From JAVWHX01 sp036639875 (GTDB lineage Bacteria > Bacillota_I > Bacilli_A > Erysipelotrichales > Coprobacillaceae), in assembly GCA_036639875.1 (NCBI GenBank), contig JAVWHX010000084.1, positions 1-7,805 of the forward strand: 7,805 nt of DNA. The letters run 5' to 3'. A model generated the notes under the pieces. The model had not been told where the DNA came from. It made no database searches and saw only the letters and a program-made list of their open reading frames with translations. A program made the position numbers and the translations under genes. Below, in pieces: positions 1 through 5,938 of the stretch; within the stretch, counting starts at the first letter, position 1, and every line of letters starts with the position of its first letter.

Positions 1-9
1 TGGATGCTT

Positions 10-762
10 TTATAATTCTCTAAATGAGATAACTTCAATACCTTGTTCTTGTAGCCAATTCTTAAAAATTGGACTTGTTACTAAAGAAAAATCTTTTAAT
101 CTTTCATTAATCATCGATGAAGTTGTATAAAGATCATAATCAATAAATCCAGGATGTGTTACTAAAACATTTAATCCTTCTTGCATACAAAAATCTCCAT
201 CTATAAACATGTTTTCAAAATGATTATCGTGATTTTGATAATAATCATATTGTTTCATACTTTGTTCATGAATAATCGGTTCAATATCTTGAGCATATAA
301 GCAATATATATGATAATCCTTAGATAATCTTACAACTGCATCAATAAGTTCAGGAACGTCTAATACATGAAAATCAATATATTCTGGAAGTTCACCTACT
401 ATATCAATATATCTTTTTAATTGATATTCAGCTTCTATATATGCTTCCTCTGAACTAAACAAAGGTAATTCTTGGGTAATTTGTTGTCTTCTTACGCGAC
501 TTGAGATAAATATTCCATTTTCATCAATTAGTGATGGAATTTTATCATTTGGAGCTAATGCTTTTCCGTTCGTTATATTGACGTGTAACCCTAAGCACAA
601 TCCTTTATGTTTTTTAGCTAACAATACTGCTTCTAATGTATAAGGCATATTCACCATCAATGCCATACTGTTCACAATACCTTTTTCATATGCAGAAATC
701 ATCCCTAAAGTCACTGCTTCACTATATCCTAAATCATCTCCACGTACTAATAATTGTTTCAT
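10..762 (-). CDS. YdjC/ChbG-family carbohydrate deacetylase-like protein
   Basis: A complete 250-residue protein of the usual length for the YdjC/ChbG family, metal-dependent deacetylases that remove acetyl groups from N-acetylated sugars or their phosphates (E. coli ChbG acts on chitobiose compounds). Family landmarks visible are the N-terminal Asp pair (D9, D10, followed by LG), H60 in a GLH context, H132 in an IDFH context, and a late HPG motif with H203. The usual histidine-rich stretch after 'D-S/F-H' is reduced here to a single His (H132, followed by VLD), so the metal site keeps its minimal ligands but the motif is unusual. No signal peptide, so cytoplasmic. It is the last gene of the glycerol operon, starting 3 nt after the DUF1667 stop; its ribosome site (AGGAG) lies inside the end of that gene, so translation is probably coupled. 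The true substrate is unknown, and a glycerol-linked role is inferred from position only. Confidence 0.88.
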   Translation of the reverse strand: MKQLLVRGDDLGYSEAVTLGMISAYEKGIVNSMALMVNMPYTLEAVLLAKKHKGLCLGLHVNITNGKALAPNDKIPSLIDENGIFISSRVRRQQITQELPLFSSEEAYIEAEYQLKRYIDIVGELPEYIDFHVLDVPELIDAVVRLSKDYHIYCLYAQDIEPIIHEQSMKQYDYYQNHDNHFENMFIDGDFCMQEGLNVLVTHPGFIDYDLYTTSSMINERLKDFSLVTSPIFKNWLQEQGIEVISFREL

Positions 763-765
763 TAA

Positions 766-1134
766 CTATTTCTCCTTTATTTCTTTCATATCTCGACTTG
801 CAATTATATCAATTCCTAAATCAAAAATATTACTCAAGATTATATCTTTTTCATAGATTGGAGCCTTCACTTTTACACCTTTCAATAACAACATTGTCTC
901 TTTAATCTTATCTAAAGGAATAGGGCTTGTTGATATAACTGGTAATTGATGATATATAGCATTTTCAATCTCTACAGTAGTTGTTAAAGTACGCGTTGGA
1001 TTCGTGAGTTCATTAATCGCGTATTGTTTTCCTCTAGGACAAGTATTCCCACTCACTTCAATTGAACCACTAGAATCATCTACAGTTAAACGACACCCTA
1101 TTGGGCAAACAATACATATCATTTCTTTCAACAT
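766..1134 (-). CDS. DUF1667 family Cys-rich protein (glycerol operon redox partner)
   Basis: A 122-residue protein with an N-terminal CxxCPxGC motif (C7, C10, C14) and a fourth Cys at C32 in a TCPRG context. The CxxCxxxC-x17-C spacing recalls the [4Fe-4S] site at the start of molybdopterin oxidoreductases, so an iron-sulfur cluster is likely but not shown. The family (DUF1667) is commonly found beside glycerol kinase and FAD-dependent dehydrogenases, as here, and is inferred to be an electron-transfer or assembly subunit of that complex. The start chosen is ATG at 1132-1134, which gives the typical M-x-K-E-M-I-C opening and sits 7 nt after a GGAAG ribosome site. A longer TTG-initiated form from 1149 would place that site inside the gene. 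The start overlaps the upstream stop by 7 nt, indicating coupling. The C-terminal half has no motif I recognise. Confidence 0.88.
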   Translation of the reverse strand: MLKEMICIVCPIGCRLTVDDSSGSIEVSGNTCPRGKQYAINELTNPTRTLTTTVEIENAIYHQLPVISTSPIPLDKIKETMLLLKGVKVKAPIYEKDIILSNIFDLGIDIIASRDMKEIKEK

Positions 1135-2378
1135 TCTCTCACTTCCCAACTTATATCATCATGAATCTTTTCTAAATCTTCTTTCTTTAAGATAATCTTC
1201 TCCATCTCTGCAGGAGCAAGACTTCTTTTCTTAACTATCTTTATATAATCACCACTAGTCATCACAATCTCACAACTCTTATATGGCTTTCTTACTCTAA
1301 ACAAACATTCAATATCATTTGATATACTTTCATGAATAATTTGAGGTATGACATAAGAAATTCCATCATTCGCTATCATCTTTAATTCTTTTCCATATTC
1401 TTTATGTTGCTGAGTATATGCAAATGCATATTGCCCTGCTTTCTTTCCTTCAACACTTACAAAATCAACAAGATCATGAACATGTAAAACATTCCCGCAC
1501 GCAAAAACACCAGGAATTGATGTCATATAATGTTCATCAACAATTGCACCTTTGGTTTGTGGATGAATTTTAATACCTGCATCTTCACTTAATTTATTTT
1601 CTGGAATTAAACCAACTGATAATAATAATGTATCCACTTCAAACTCTTTTTGCGTATTTTCAATGATATTCCTATTTTCATCAACAGCACAAATCTGTAT
1701 TTTTTCTAGATTCTCTTTACCAATAACTTGTGTAACAGTATGACTTAGATAAAGTGGAATATCAAAATCTTCAAGACATTGTTTAATGTTTCTAGCTAAT
1801 CCATTTGAATAAGGCATAACTTCAGCAACTCCTAATACTTTAGCACCTTCTAAAATCATTCTTCTTGCCATAATCAAACCAATATCACCACTACCTAAAA
1901 TAAAAACTCTTTTCCCTACTAAATAACCATCAATATTTAAGAACTTCTGTGCTTGTCCTGCATTATAAATACCGTTAGGACGTGTTCCCTTAATATCAAT
2001 AGCTCCACGTGTTCTTTCACGACACCCCATCGCAAGTATAATCGCTTTTGCTTGCACAAAGACATAACCATGTTTTGGCGAAACTATGCTGATGATTTTA
2101 TCGGCACTCATATCAACGACAGTGCTTTCTAACCATATATCAATATCCTTATGATTTTCTACTTCTCTTATATAACGTCCTGCATAACTTGGACCACTTA
2201 ACTCTTCTTTGAAAGTATGAAGACCAAATCCATTATGAATACATTGTTGTAGTATTCCTCCACATTCTTTTCCTTGTTCAATCATAAGAATGCTTTGACA
2301 ACCTTGTTCACTCGCCGATAAAGCAGCAGCTAACCCTGCACTCCCTCCACCAATAATCACAATATCATAATTGATCAT
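1128..2378 (-). CDS. FAD/NAD(P)-binding oxidoreductase of the glycerol operon
   Basis: A complete 416-residue pyridine-nucleotide-disulfide-type flavoprotein. Two Rossmann motifs are visible: GGGSAG at residues 10-15 for FAD, and GSGDIG at about 162-167 for NAD(P)H. A late ACGN motif followed by a V-E-G-K-K-A-G segment is the usual second FAD contact. A conserved-looking C-x6-C pair (C39, C46) in the ECGG...QCIHNGFG region may be redox-active or structural. It is cytoplasmic, with no membrane segment. It overlaps the GlpA-like gene by 4 nt (ATGA) and has a strong AAGGAGG site, so the two are made together. It probably passes electrons between the glycerol-3-phosphate-oxidising flavoprotein and NAD(P) or another carrier; this is inferred from domains and context. 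It is not a homologue of E. coli GlpB in obvious motif terms, so no symbol is given. Confidence 0.9.
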   Translation of the reverse strand: MINYDIVIIGGGSAGLAAALSASEQGCQSILMIEQGKECGGILQQCIHNGFGLHTFKEELSGPSYAGRYIREVENHKDIDIWLESTVVDMSADKIISIVSPKHGYVFVQAKAIILAMGCRERTRGAIDIKGTRPNGIYNAGQAQKFLNIDGYLVGKRVFILGSGDIGLIMARRMILEGAKVLGVAEVMPYSNGLARNIKQCLEDFDIPLYLSHTVTQVIGKENLEKIQICAVDENRNIIENTQKEFEVDTLLLSVGLIPENKLSEDAGIKIHPQTKGAIVDEHYMTSIPGVFACGNVLHVHDLVDFVSVEGKKAGQYAFAYTQQHKEYGKELKMIANDGISYVIPQIIHESISNDIECLFRVRKPYKSCEIVMTSGDYIKIVKKRSLAPAEMEKIILKKEDLEKIHDDISWEVREC

Positions 2379-3808
2379 AAGAGTTCCTCCTTCGCTTTCG
2401 CTTTTAAAAGTTCTGTTTGAAGACTCTTATATAAAATATCTTTTTTATGTTGATGAAGTTCACGTGCTAAGATTTCTACTATCTCTGGAGAACAGAATCC
2501 ACCTTGACAACCACCCATTCCTGGACGACAACGCTTTTTTACACCATCTACAGTTGTCGCTCCTACAGGACGATGAATAACATCTACTATCTCACCTTCA
2601 GTAATTCTTTCACATCGACAGATGACTTTCCCAAAACGTGAATCTTTTTTTATATATTCATTTTGTTGTTCTATACTCATATTTGATAAAACAATTTCCT
2701 TATTTCTTTTTATATAATGATCTTTCTTCATCATATCAAAAGTTTTTAAACAAAATGTATTCACAATATATTTTGCGATTGCTGGTGCAGAAGTTAACCC
2801 TGGTGATTCAATACATGAAACATGAATAAAATTTTTATAATGACTATCTTCTTCAATCACAAAATCACCAACATCACCTGTTGATCTTAAACCAGAAAAC
2901 GTTCTAATGATTTTATCAAAAGGAATATCTTTTACTGTTTTTGTGACTTGTCTTTTAACTTCATCTAAAGCTTTGGTTGTTGAAGTATCTTCTTTATCTT
3001 CAATAAATTCACTATTTGGTCCTAATAAAACATTTCCATGAATAGTAGGAACAACTAATATCCCTTTACCTTTAGAAGAAGGTACTGGATAAATGATTTC
3101 ATTAACTAATGGATCAGATAATTTATTAAGAATATAGTATTCACCTTTTCTTGGTCTTATATGATATGGTGAGTCTTCAAGAAATGAAGTGATTTTATCT
3201 GCATAAATACCAGCTGCATTAATAATCATTTTTGTTTCTATAACCCCATGATTAGTATGAACTTGATATCCATCCTCTTTTGGTATTATATCAATAACTT
3301 CATGGTTTAATAAAAGTTCTACTCCATTATTGACTGCTTCTTCCATTGCTGCTATTGTGACTTTCCAAGGTGTAATAATCCCTGTAGTTGGTAAGAACAA
3401 TGCTTCTTTTACTTGGTCACTAATATGTGGTTCTTTTTTTAATATATCTTCTCTTAATATACGTTGATAAGGAATATTTCTTTCTTTTGTTTGTTTTTCT
3501 AAAGTATCAAGAATGAATGATTCTTCCTCACTTGTTGAAACAACTAATGCACCGATTTGTTTAAAATCAACCTTTAGTTCTTCACAAAGTGAAGGATACA
3601 TTTGATTACCTTCTAGATTAAACTTTGCCTTTAAAGTTCCTGGCTTTGGATCATGACCAGAATGAATAATGGCACTATTTGCTGAAGTTGCTTCTAATGC
3701 CACATCATTATTCTTTTCTAATACAGTGACATCAATATTATATTTAGAAAGTTCATGAGCTATTAAACTACCTGTGATACCACATCCGATAATAATAACA
3801 TCTTTCAA
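2375..3808 (-). CDS. glpA: Anaerobic-type glycerol-3-phosphate dehydrogenase, GlpA-like, with BFD [2Fe-2S] domain
   Basis: A 477-residue DAO-fold flavoprotein expected to oxidise sn-glycerol-3-phosphate to dihydroxyacetone phosphate. The FAD motif GCGITG is at residues 8-13. The segment with S-A-N-S-A-I-I-H-S-G is typical of the DAO/LhgO/GlpA superfamily. The C-terminus carries a BFD-like ferredoxin domain with CxC at C397/C399 and C-x4-C at C434/C439 (plus C427), as in GlpA but absent from the aerobic oxidase GlpO. The start is TTG at 3806-3808, with an AGGGGG site 8 nt upstream. No in-frame ATG exists close by, and a later start would remove the FAD motif. It overlaps the glpK stop by 4 nt. 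The LhgO-like N-terminal half alone would also allow another 2-hydroxyacid substrate, so the glycerol-3-phosphate assignment, and the symbol, rest largely on the adjacent kinase. Confidence 0.88.
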   Translation of the reverse strand: MKDVIIIGCGITGSLIAHELSKYNIDVTVLEKNNDVALEATSANSAIIHSGHDPKPGTLKAKFNLEGNQMYPSLCEELKVDFKQIGALVVSTSEEESFILDTLEKQTKERNIPYQRILREDILKKEPHISDQVKEALFLPTTGIITPWKVTIAAMEEAVNNGVELLLNHEVIDIIPKEDGYQVHTNHGVIETKMIINAAGIYADKITSFLEDSPYHIRPRKGEYYILNKLSDPLVNEIIYPVPSSKGKGILVVPTIHGNVLLGPNSEFIEDKEDTSTTKALDEVKRQVTKTVKDIPFDKIIRTFSGLRSTGDVGDFVIEEDSHYKNFIHVSCIESPGLTSAPAIAKYIVNTFCLKTFDMMKKDHYIKRNKEIVLSNMSIEQQNEYIKKDSRFGKVICRCERITEGEIVDVIHRPVGATTVDGVKKRCRPGMGGCQGGFCSPEIVEILARELHQHKKDILYKSLQTELLKAKAKEELL

Positions 3809-5298
3809 TTTTCATTCCCCCTAAAGCTTCGACAGCTTTTAACTGCTTGTAGCCATAAAGTATACATCATATCTGATTCGATATCTGTTATTTGAGGTGA
3901 ATATGTTGCTTGAACATCAACATGAAAATCTTCCATTGTCCAATAACCAACCGCTAATCCTGCAAGATGTGCTGCCCCTAAAGCAGTTGTCTCATTCACT
4001 TTTAAACGAGTCACAGGAACTTGTAATATATCACTTTGACATTGCAACAAGAATTTGTTTTCTGTTGCTCCACCATCTACATAAAGTTCTTTTATATCTA
4101 GTTTTGTATCCTCTTTCATAGCGAGAATTAAATCTTTACTTTGATAACACATGGCTTCTAAAGCAGCACGAACAATATGTTCCTTTGTTGTTCCGCGAGT
4201 TAAGCCAACAATGGTTCCTCTGACTTGATCATCCCAATATGGCGCCCCTAGACCCACAAATGCTGGTACAACGACAACACCATTTGTATCTTTTACAGAC
4301 AATGCCATTTGTTCTGTTTCACTAGCACTTTGAAATAACTGTAAACCATCTCTTAACCATTGAATAATACTACCAGAAACAAAGATACTTCCTTCTAATG
4401 CATATAAAGTTTTATTTCCAATACGCCAAGCAATTGTTGTTAAAAGTCCATTATCAGATTGTATAGCTTTTTCACCAGTATTCATCAATAAAAAACCACC
4501 AGTTCCATAAGTATTCTTCATATGCCCTTTTTCAAAACAATTTTGACCAAATAATGCTGCTTGTTGATCACCAATCATTGAAGCAATAGGAACTTCTTGA
4601 TTATAAAAATGATATGGTGCACAACAACAATATTCTTCACTTGAAGAGACAACTTCTGGTAACATACTTTCAGGTATACCATATAATTCCAATAATTCTT
4701 TATCCCAACATTGTTCATAAATATTATACATTAAAGTTCTAGATGCATTTGTCACATCTGTTATATGACGTTTCCCACCGCTTAACTTATAAACCAACCA
4801 TGAATCAATTGTTCCAAACATTAATTCATTATTCATTGCTTTTTCTTTAACTCCAGGAACATTTTCAAATAACCACATAATCTTAGTAGCTGAAAAATAA
4901 GGATCAACAACTAATCCTGTCTTTTCTCTTATTATTTTTTCTTTACCTTGATCTTTTAATCTTTGACAGATTTCGTCACTTTGTCGTGATTGCCAAACAA
5001 TAGCATGATAAACAGGTAGCCCTGTTTCTTTGTCCCAAACCACTGTTGTTTCTCTTTGATTTGTGATTCCAATTGCAGCAACTTGTTCAGGTTTAATACC
5101 AGATTTCTGAATTGTTTCAGTCATAACCGCAAGTGTTGATAACCATATCTCATTAGCATCATGTTCAACCCATCCAGCTTTAGGGAAATATTGCTGAAAT
5201 TCCCTTTGTGAAGAAGCAACAATAGCAGAACTATGATCAAATAAAATTGTTCTTGTACTTGTTGTTCCTTGATCAATTGCAAGTATATATTTATCCAT
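3805..5298 (-). CDS. glpK: Glycerol kinase
   Basis: A complete 497-residue FGGY-family kinase that phosphorylates glycerol to glycerol-3-phosphate using ATP, close to the usual length of about 500. Visible landmarks are the phosphate-binding loop DQGTTSTR (residues 9-16), GITNQRET near 77-84, the catalytic Asp in GDQQAALFG (D244), and GTGG at 266-269. The loop APYHFYNQEVPI contains H230, at the position of the His that HPr phosphorylates to activate glycerol kinases of Gram-positive bacteria (His232 in enterococci). Control by PTS status is therefore likely. The chosen start is ATG at 5296-5298 with an AAGGTGG ribosome site at 5307-5313. A GTG at 5310 is in frame but would overlap that site. 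It is the first gene of the five-gene operon. No glycerol facilitator gene (glpF) is seen in the window. Confidence 0.97.
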   Translation of the reverse strand: MDKYILAIDQGTTSTRTILFDHSSAIVASSQREFQQYFPKAGWVEHDANEIWLSTLAVMTETIQKSGIKPEQVAAIGITNQRETTVVWDKETGLPVYHAIVWQSRQSDEICQRLKDQGKEKIIREKTGLVVDPYFSATKIMWLFENVPGVKEKAMNNELMFGTIDSWLVYKLSGGKRHITDVTNASRTLMYNIYEQCWDKELLELYGIPESMLPEVVSSSEEYCCCAPYHFYNQEVPIASMIGDQQAALFGQNCFEKGHMKNTYGTGGFLLMNTGEKAIQSDNGLLTTIAWRIGNKTLYALEGSIFVSGSIIQWLRDGLQLFQSASETEQMALSVKDTNGVVVVPAFVGLGAPYWDDQVRGTIVGLTRGTTKEHIVRAALEAMCYQSKDLILAMKEDTKLDIKELYVDGGATENKFLLQCQSDILQVPVTRLKVNETTALGAAHLAGLAVGYWTMEDFHVDVQATYSPQITDIESDMMYTLWLQAVKSCRSFRGNEN

Positions 5299-5319
5299 TA
5301 TATCCACCACCTTAATTCT

Positions 5320-5348
5320 ATTCTATCCCAATTAAAATTGATAAGCAA
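5320..5348 (-). promoter_or_regulatory. Candidate glp operon promoter
   Basis: On the minus strand, a -35 TTGCTT (5343-5348) and a -10 TAGAAT (5320-5325) are 17 nt apart. The -10 ends 21 nt before the glpK ATG, so the leader would be only about 15 nt, with the ribosome site near the 5' end. The -35 is a poor match, and an upstream start cannot be excluded. This is a motif match only. Confidence 0.35.
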
Positions 5349-5372
5349 TCAAAAGCACACATCTTGAAAATG

Positions 5373-5398
5373 AAAAAAACTAGCTCTTTCAAACTAGT
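5373..5398 (-). terminator. Weak terminator-like hairpin upstream of glpK
   Basis: On the minus strand, ACTAG (5394-5398) pairs with CTAGT (5379-5383) around a 10-nt loop, followed by a run of six further Ts (5378-5373). The stem is short and only two pairs are G-C. It could insulate the glp operon from transcription coming out of the toxin locus. If the glp promoter lies further upstream, it could instead be an attenuator of the kind GlpP controls in Bacillus. Neither is shown. Confidence 0.35.
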
Positions 5399-5404
5399 AA
5401 AATT

Positions 5405-5447
5405 GAGACAAAGTCGAGACTTTTCTCATAGCAATCCATGTTATAAT
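5405..5447 (+). promoter_or_regulatory. Toxin 1 promoter with inverted repeat over the -35 region
   Basis: A perfect -10 TATAAT (5442-5447) is preceded by TG at 5439-5440, an extended -10 element. The -35 position (about 5419-5424) is a poor match, so the extended -10 probably carries the promoter. Overlapping the -35 is an inverted repeat, AAAGTC (5410-5415) and GACTTT (5418-5423), with outer GAGA/TCTC arms. It may be an operator. The expected RNA start is near 5454. Confidence 0.8.
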
Positions 5448-5461
5448 ATGTTTATCGTCGA

Positions 5462-5484
5462 TACCTTCACGATAGGAGGAGGTG
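5462..5484 (+). promoter_or_regulatory. Leader hairpin masking the toxin 1 ribosome binding site
   Basis: TACCTTC (5462-5468) can pair with GGAGGTG (5478-5484), covering the Shine-Dalgarno sequence AGGAGGTGA (5477-5485). An alternative 5-bp helix pairs CCTTC (5464-5468) with GGAGG (5475-5479). The ribosome site itself is near perfect, with 8 nt between GGAGG and the ATG. A strong but hidden ribosome site is usual for Fst-type toxins. Folding is by eye. Confidence 0.6.
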
Positions 5485-5490
5485 AGCTAT

Positions 5491-5589
5491 ATGTTGTTTG
5501 ACGTATTATCGTCTATATTTATATCTATCGTAGGTAGTATTGTTATGTACTTTATTACCAGATGGCTTGATAGACATTTTCGACGATGA
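5491..5589 (+). CDS. Fst-like type I toxin peptide, copy 1
   Basis: A 32-residue peptide too short for most gene finders. It begins M-L-F-D, has one hydrophobic segment (about residues 5-22) with a glycine at 15, then a charged tail with the motif ITRWLDR (22-28) and ends R-R. Fst-family toxins have the same plan: one membrane helix, a W/V-L-D motif and a charged C-terminus, with the helix inserting into the cell's own membrane. The ATG at 5491 follows a near-perfect Shine-Dalgarno sequence, the gene has its own promoter, and a terminator starts 11 nt after the stop. Copy 2 is identical at 18 of 32 positions, and most other changes are conservative, which argues for a translated peptide. A non-toxic membrane regulator is the main alternative. 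Confidence 0.82.
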   Translation: MLFDVLSSIFISIVGSIVMYFITRWLDRHFRR

Positions 5590-5599
5590 GCATAGAAAT

Positions 5600-5670
5600 G
5601 GAAAACCCAGAAGTCGACTCTTCTGGGTTTTCTTGTGAACTATATGTTCTTTGACATCGTCTATTGTCAC
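5600..5670 (-). ncRNA. Predicted antisense antitoxin RNA, copy 1
   Basis: A predicted RNA of about 68 nt starting near 5668-5670 and ending at the shared hairpin, about the size of RNA II of the pAD1 par locus (about 65 nt). Its 5' part is the complement of a downstream repeat of the toxin 1 start region: 5635-5655 matches 5482-5502 at 19 of 21 positions, and 5656-5664 matches 5508-5516 at 9 of 9. It can therefore pair across the toxin's ribosome site edge, start codon and codons 1-9. A 5' hairpin with stem TGACA (5652-5656)/TGTCA (5665-5669) displays the 8-nt recognition segment as a loop. No transcript data are available. Confidence 0.75.
5601..5632 (+). terminator. Bidirectional terminator, copy 1
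   Basis: A 13-bp perfect stem: GAAAACCCAGAAG (5601-5613) pairs with 5620-5632 around the 6-nt loop TCGACT. T-runs follow on both strands, so it can end the toxin mRNA on the plus strand and the antisense RNA on the minus strand. The loop lies within a self-complementary AGTCGACT, which could favour loop-loop contact between the two RNAs. Confidence 0.9.
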
Positions 5671-5674
5671 TTGT

Positions 5675-5703
5675 ATTCTAGCATAAGAATAGTGACATTT
5701 CAA
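5675..5703 (-). promoter_or_regulatory. Antisense RNA promoter, copy 1
   Basis: On the minus strand, TTGAAA (5698-5703), a 17-nt spacer and TAGAAT (5675-5680), with TG one base before the -10 (extended -10). The same layout is found at the matching place in copy 2. An inverted repeat, TGTCAC (5665-5670)/GTGACA (5692-5697), brackets the -10. Confidence 0.8.
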
Positions 5704-5739
5704 GTATATTCATTTTCATAACTTCTATTCCTAAAATTT

Positions 5740-5782
5740 GAGACAAAGTTGAGACTTTTCTTATAGCAATCCATGTTATAAT
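5740..5782 (+). promoter_or_regulatory. Toxin 2 promoter with inverted repeat
   Basis: TATAAT (5777-5782) with the extended TG at 5774-5775. The -35 overlaps the same inverted repeat as copy 1, here AAAGTT (5745-5750) and GACTTT (5753-5758), with one pair reduced to a wobble. The expected RNA start is near 5789. Confidence 0.8.
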
Positions 5783-5796
5783 ATGTTTGTCGTCGA

Positions 5797-5819
5797 TACC
5801 TTCGCGATAGAAGGGGGTG
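5797..5819 (+). promoter_or_regulatory. Leader hairpin masking the toxin 2 ribosome binding site
   Basis: CCTTC (5799-5803) pairs perfectly with GAAGG (5810-5814) around a 6-nt loop. A longer alternative helix pairs TACCTTC (5797-5803) with GGGGGTG (5813-5819), including two wobble pairs. Both involve the Shine-Dalgarno region (5811-5820). The 5811 A replaces the wobble G of copy 1 (5476) with a Watson-Crick pair, so the helix is preserved. Confidence 0.6.
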
Positions 5820-5826
5820 ATTTACG

Positions 5827-5925
5827 ATGATATATGATATGGTATTATCCATAATTGTATCTATCTTAGGTGGTTTAGTCTTGTACTTTATTACCAAATG
5901 GCTTGATAGACATGATAATCGATGA
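5827..5925 (+). CDS. Fst-like type I toxin peptide, copy 2
   Basis: A 32-residue paralogue of the upstream peptide, the same length and ending in TGA. It starts M-I-Y-D, has one hydrophobic helix (about residues 5-22, G15-G16), then YFITKWLDRH (20-29) and a basic end. The ATG at 5827 is 9 nt after a GGGGGTGA ribosome site. The C-terminal motif from Y20 to H29 differs from copy 1 only by K for R at 24, whereas residues 2-7 change almost completely apart from D4. The divergent residues coincide with the RNA segment contacted by the antisense RNA. It probably acts at the membrane like its sister; toxicity is inferred from family architecture, not shown. Confidence 0.82.
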   Translation: MIYDMVLSIIVSILGGLVLYFITKWLDRHDNR

Positions 5926-5938
5926 TAAGCCTAGAAAT

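Larger units (their letters stand above)
5399..5719 (+). repeat. Tandem toxin-antitoxin unit, copy 1
   Basis: First of two tandem units with a period of 335-339 bp. It contains a plus-strand promoter, leader hairpin, 32-residue peptide, terminator and convergent minus-strand antisense promoter, all in the same order as copy 2. Over 5405-5479 the two copies agree at 70 of 75 positions, all differences being transitions. The start-codon regions are far less alike. The order suggests an old duplication followed by selective divergence. Confidence 0.9.

Noticed and set aside
5379..5398. A catabolite-response (cre) site upstream of glpK
   Set aside because: The TGAAAGAG region on the minus strand lacks the central CG and the symmetric second half of the cre consensus.
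5644..5721. A 25-codon plus-strand frame starting with an ATG in the downstream repeat of copy 1 (M-F-F-D...), with a shorter equivalent in copy 2
   Set aside because: It lies after the terminator, has no Shine-Dalgarno sequence and is a by-product of the antisense recognition repeat copying the toxin start.
5506..5897. Two minus-strand open frames of 65 codons each (5506-5703 and 5700-5897) lying across the toxin units
   Set aside because: Their residues are not protein-like, they have no ribosome site, and they run through the strong hairpin and antisense promoters. They are explained by the plus-strand peptides and RNAs.
5491..5925. The short peptides as phage holins
   Set aside because: No phage genes are nearby, 32 residues is too short for a typical holin, and each has a convergent antisense RNA promoter and cognate repeats that point to a type I toxin.
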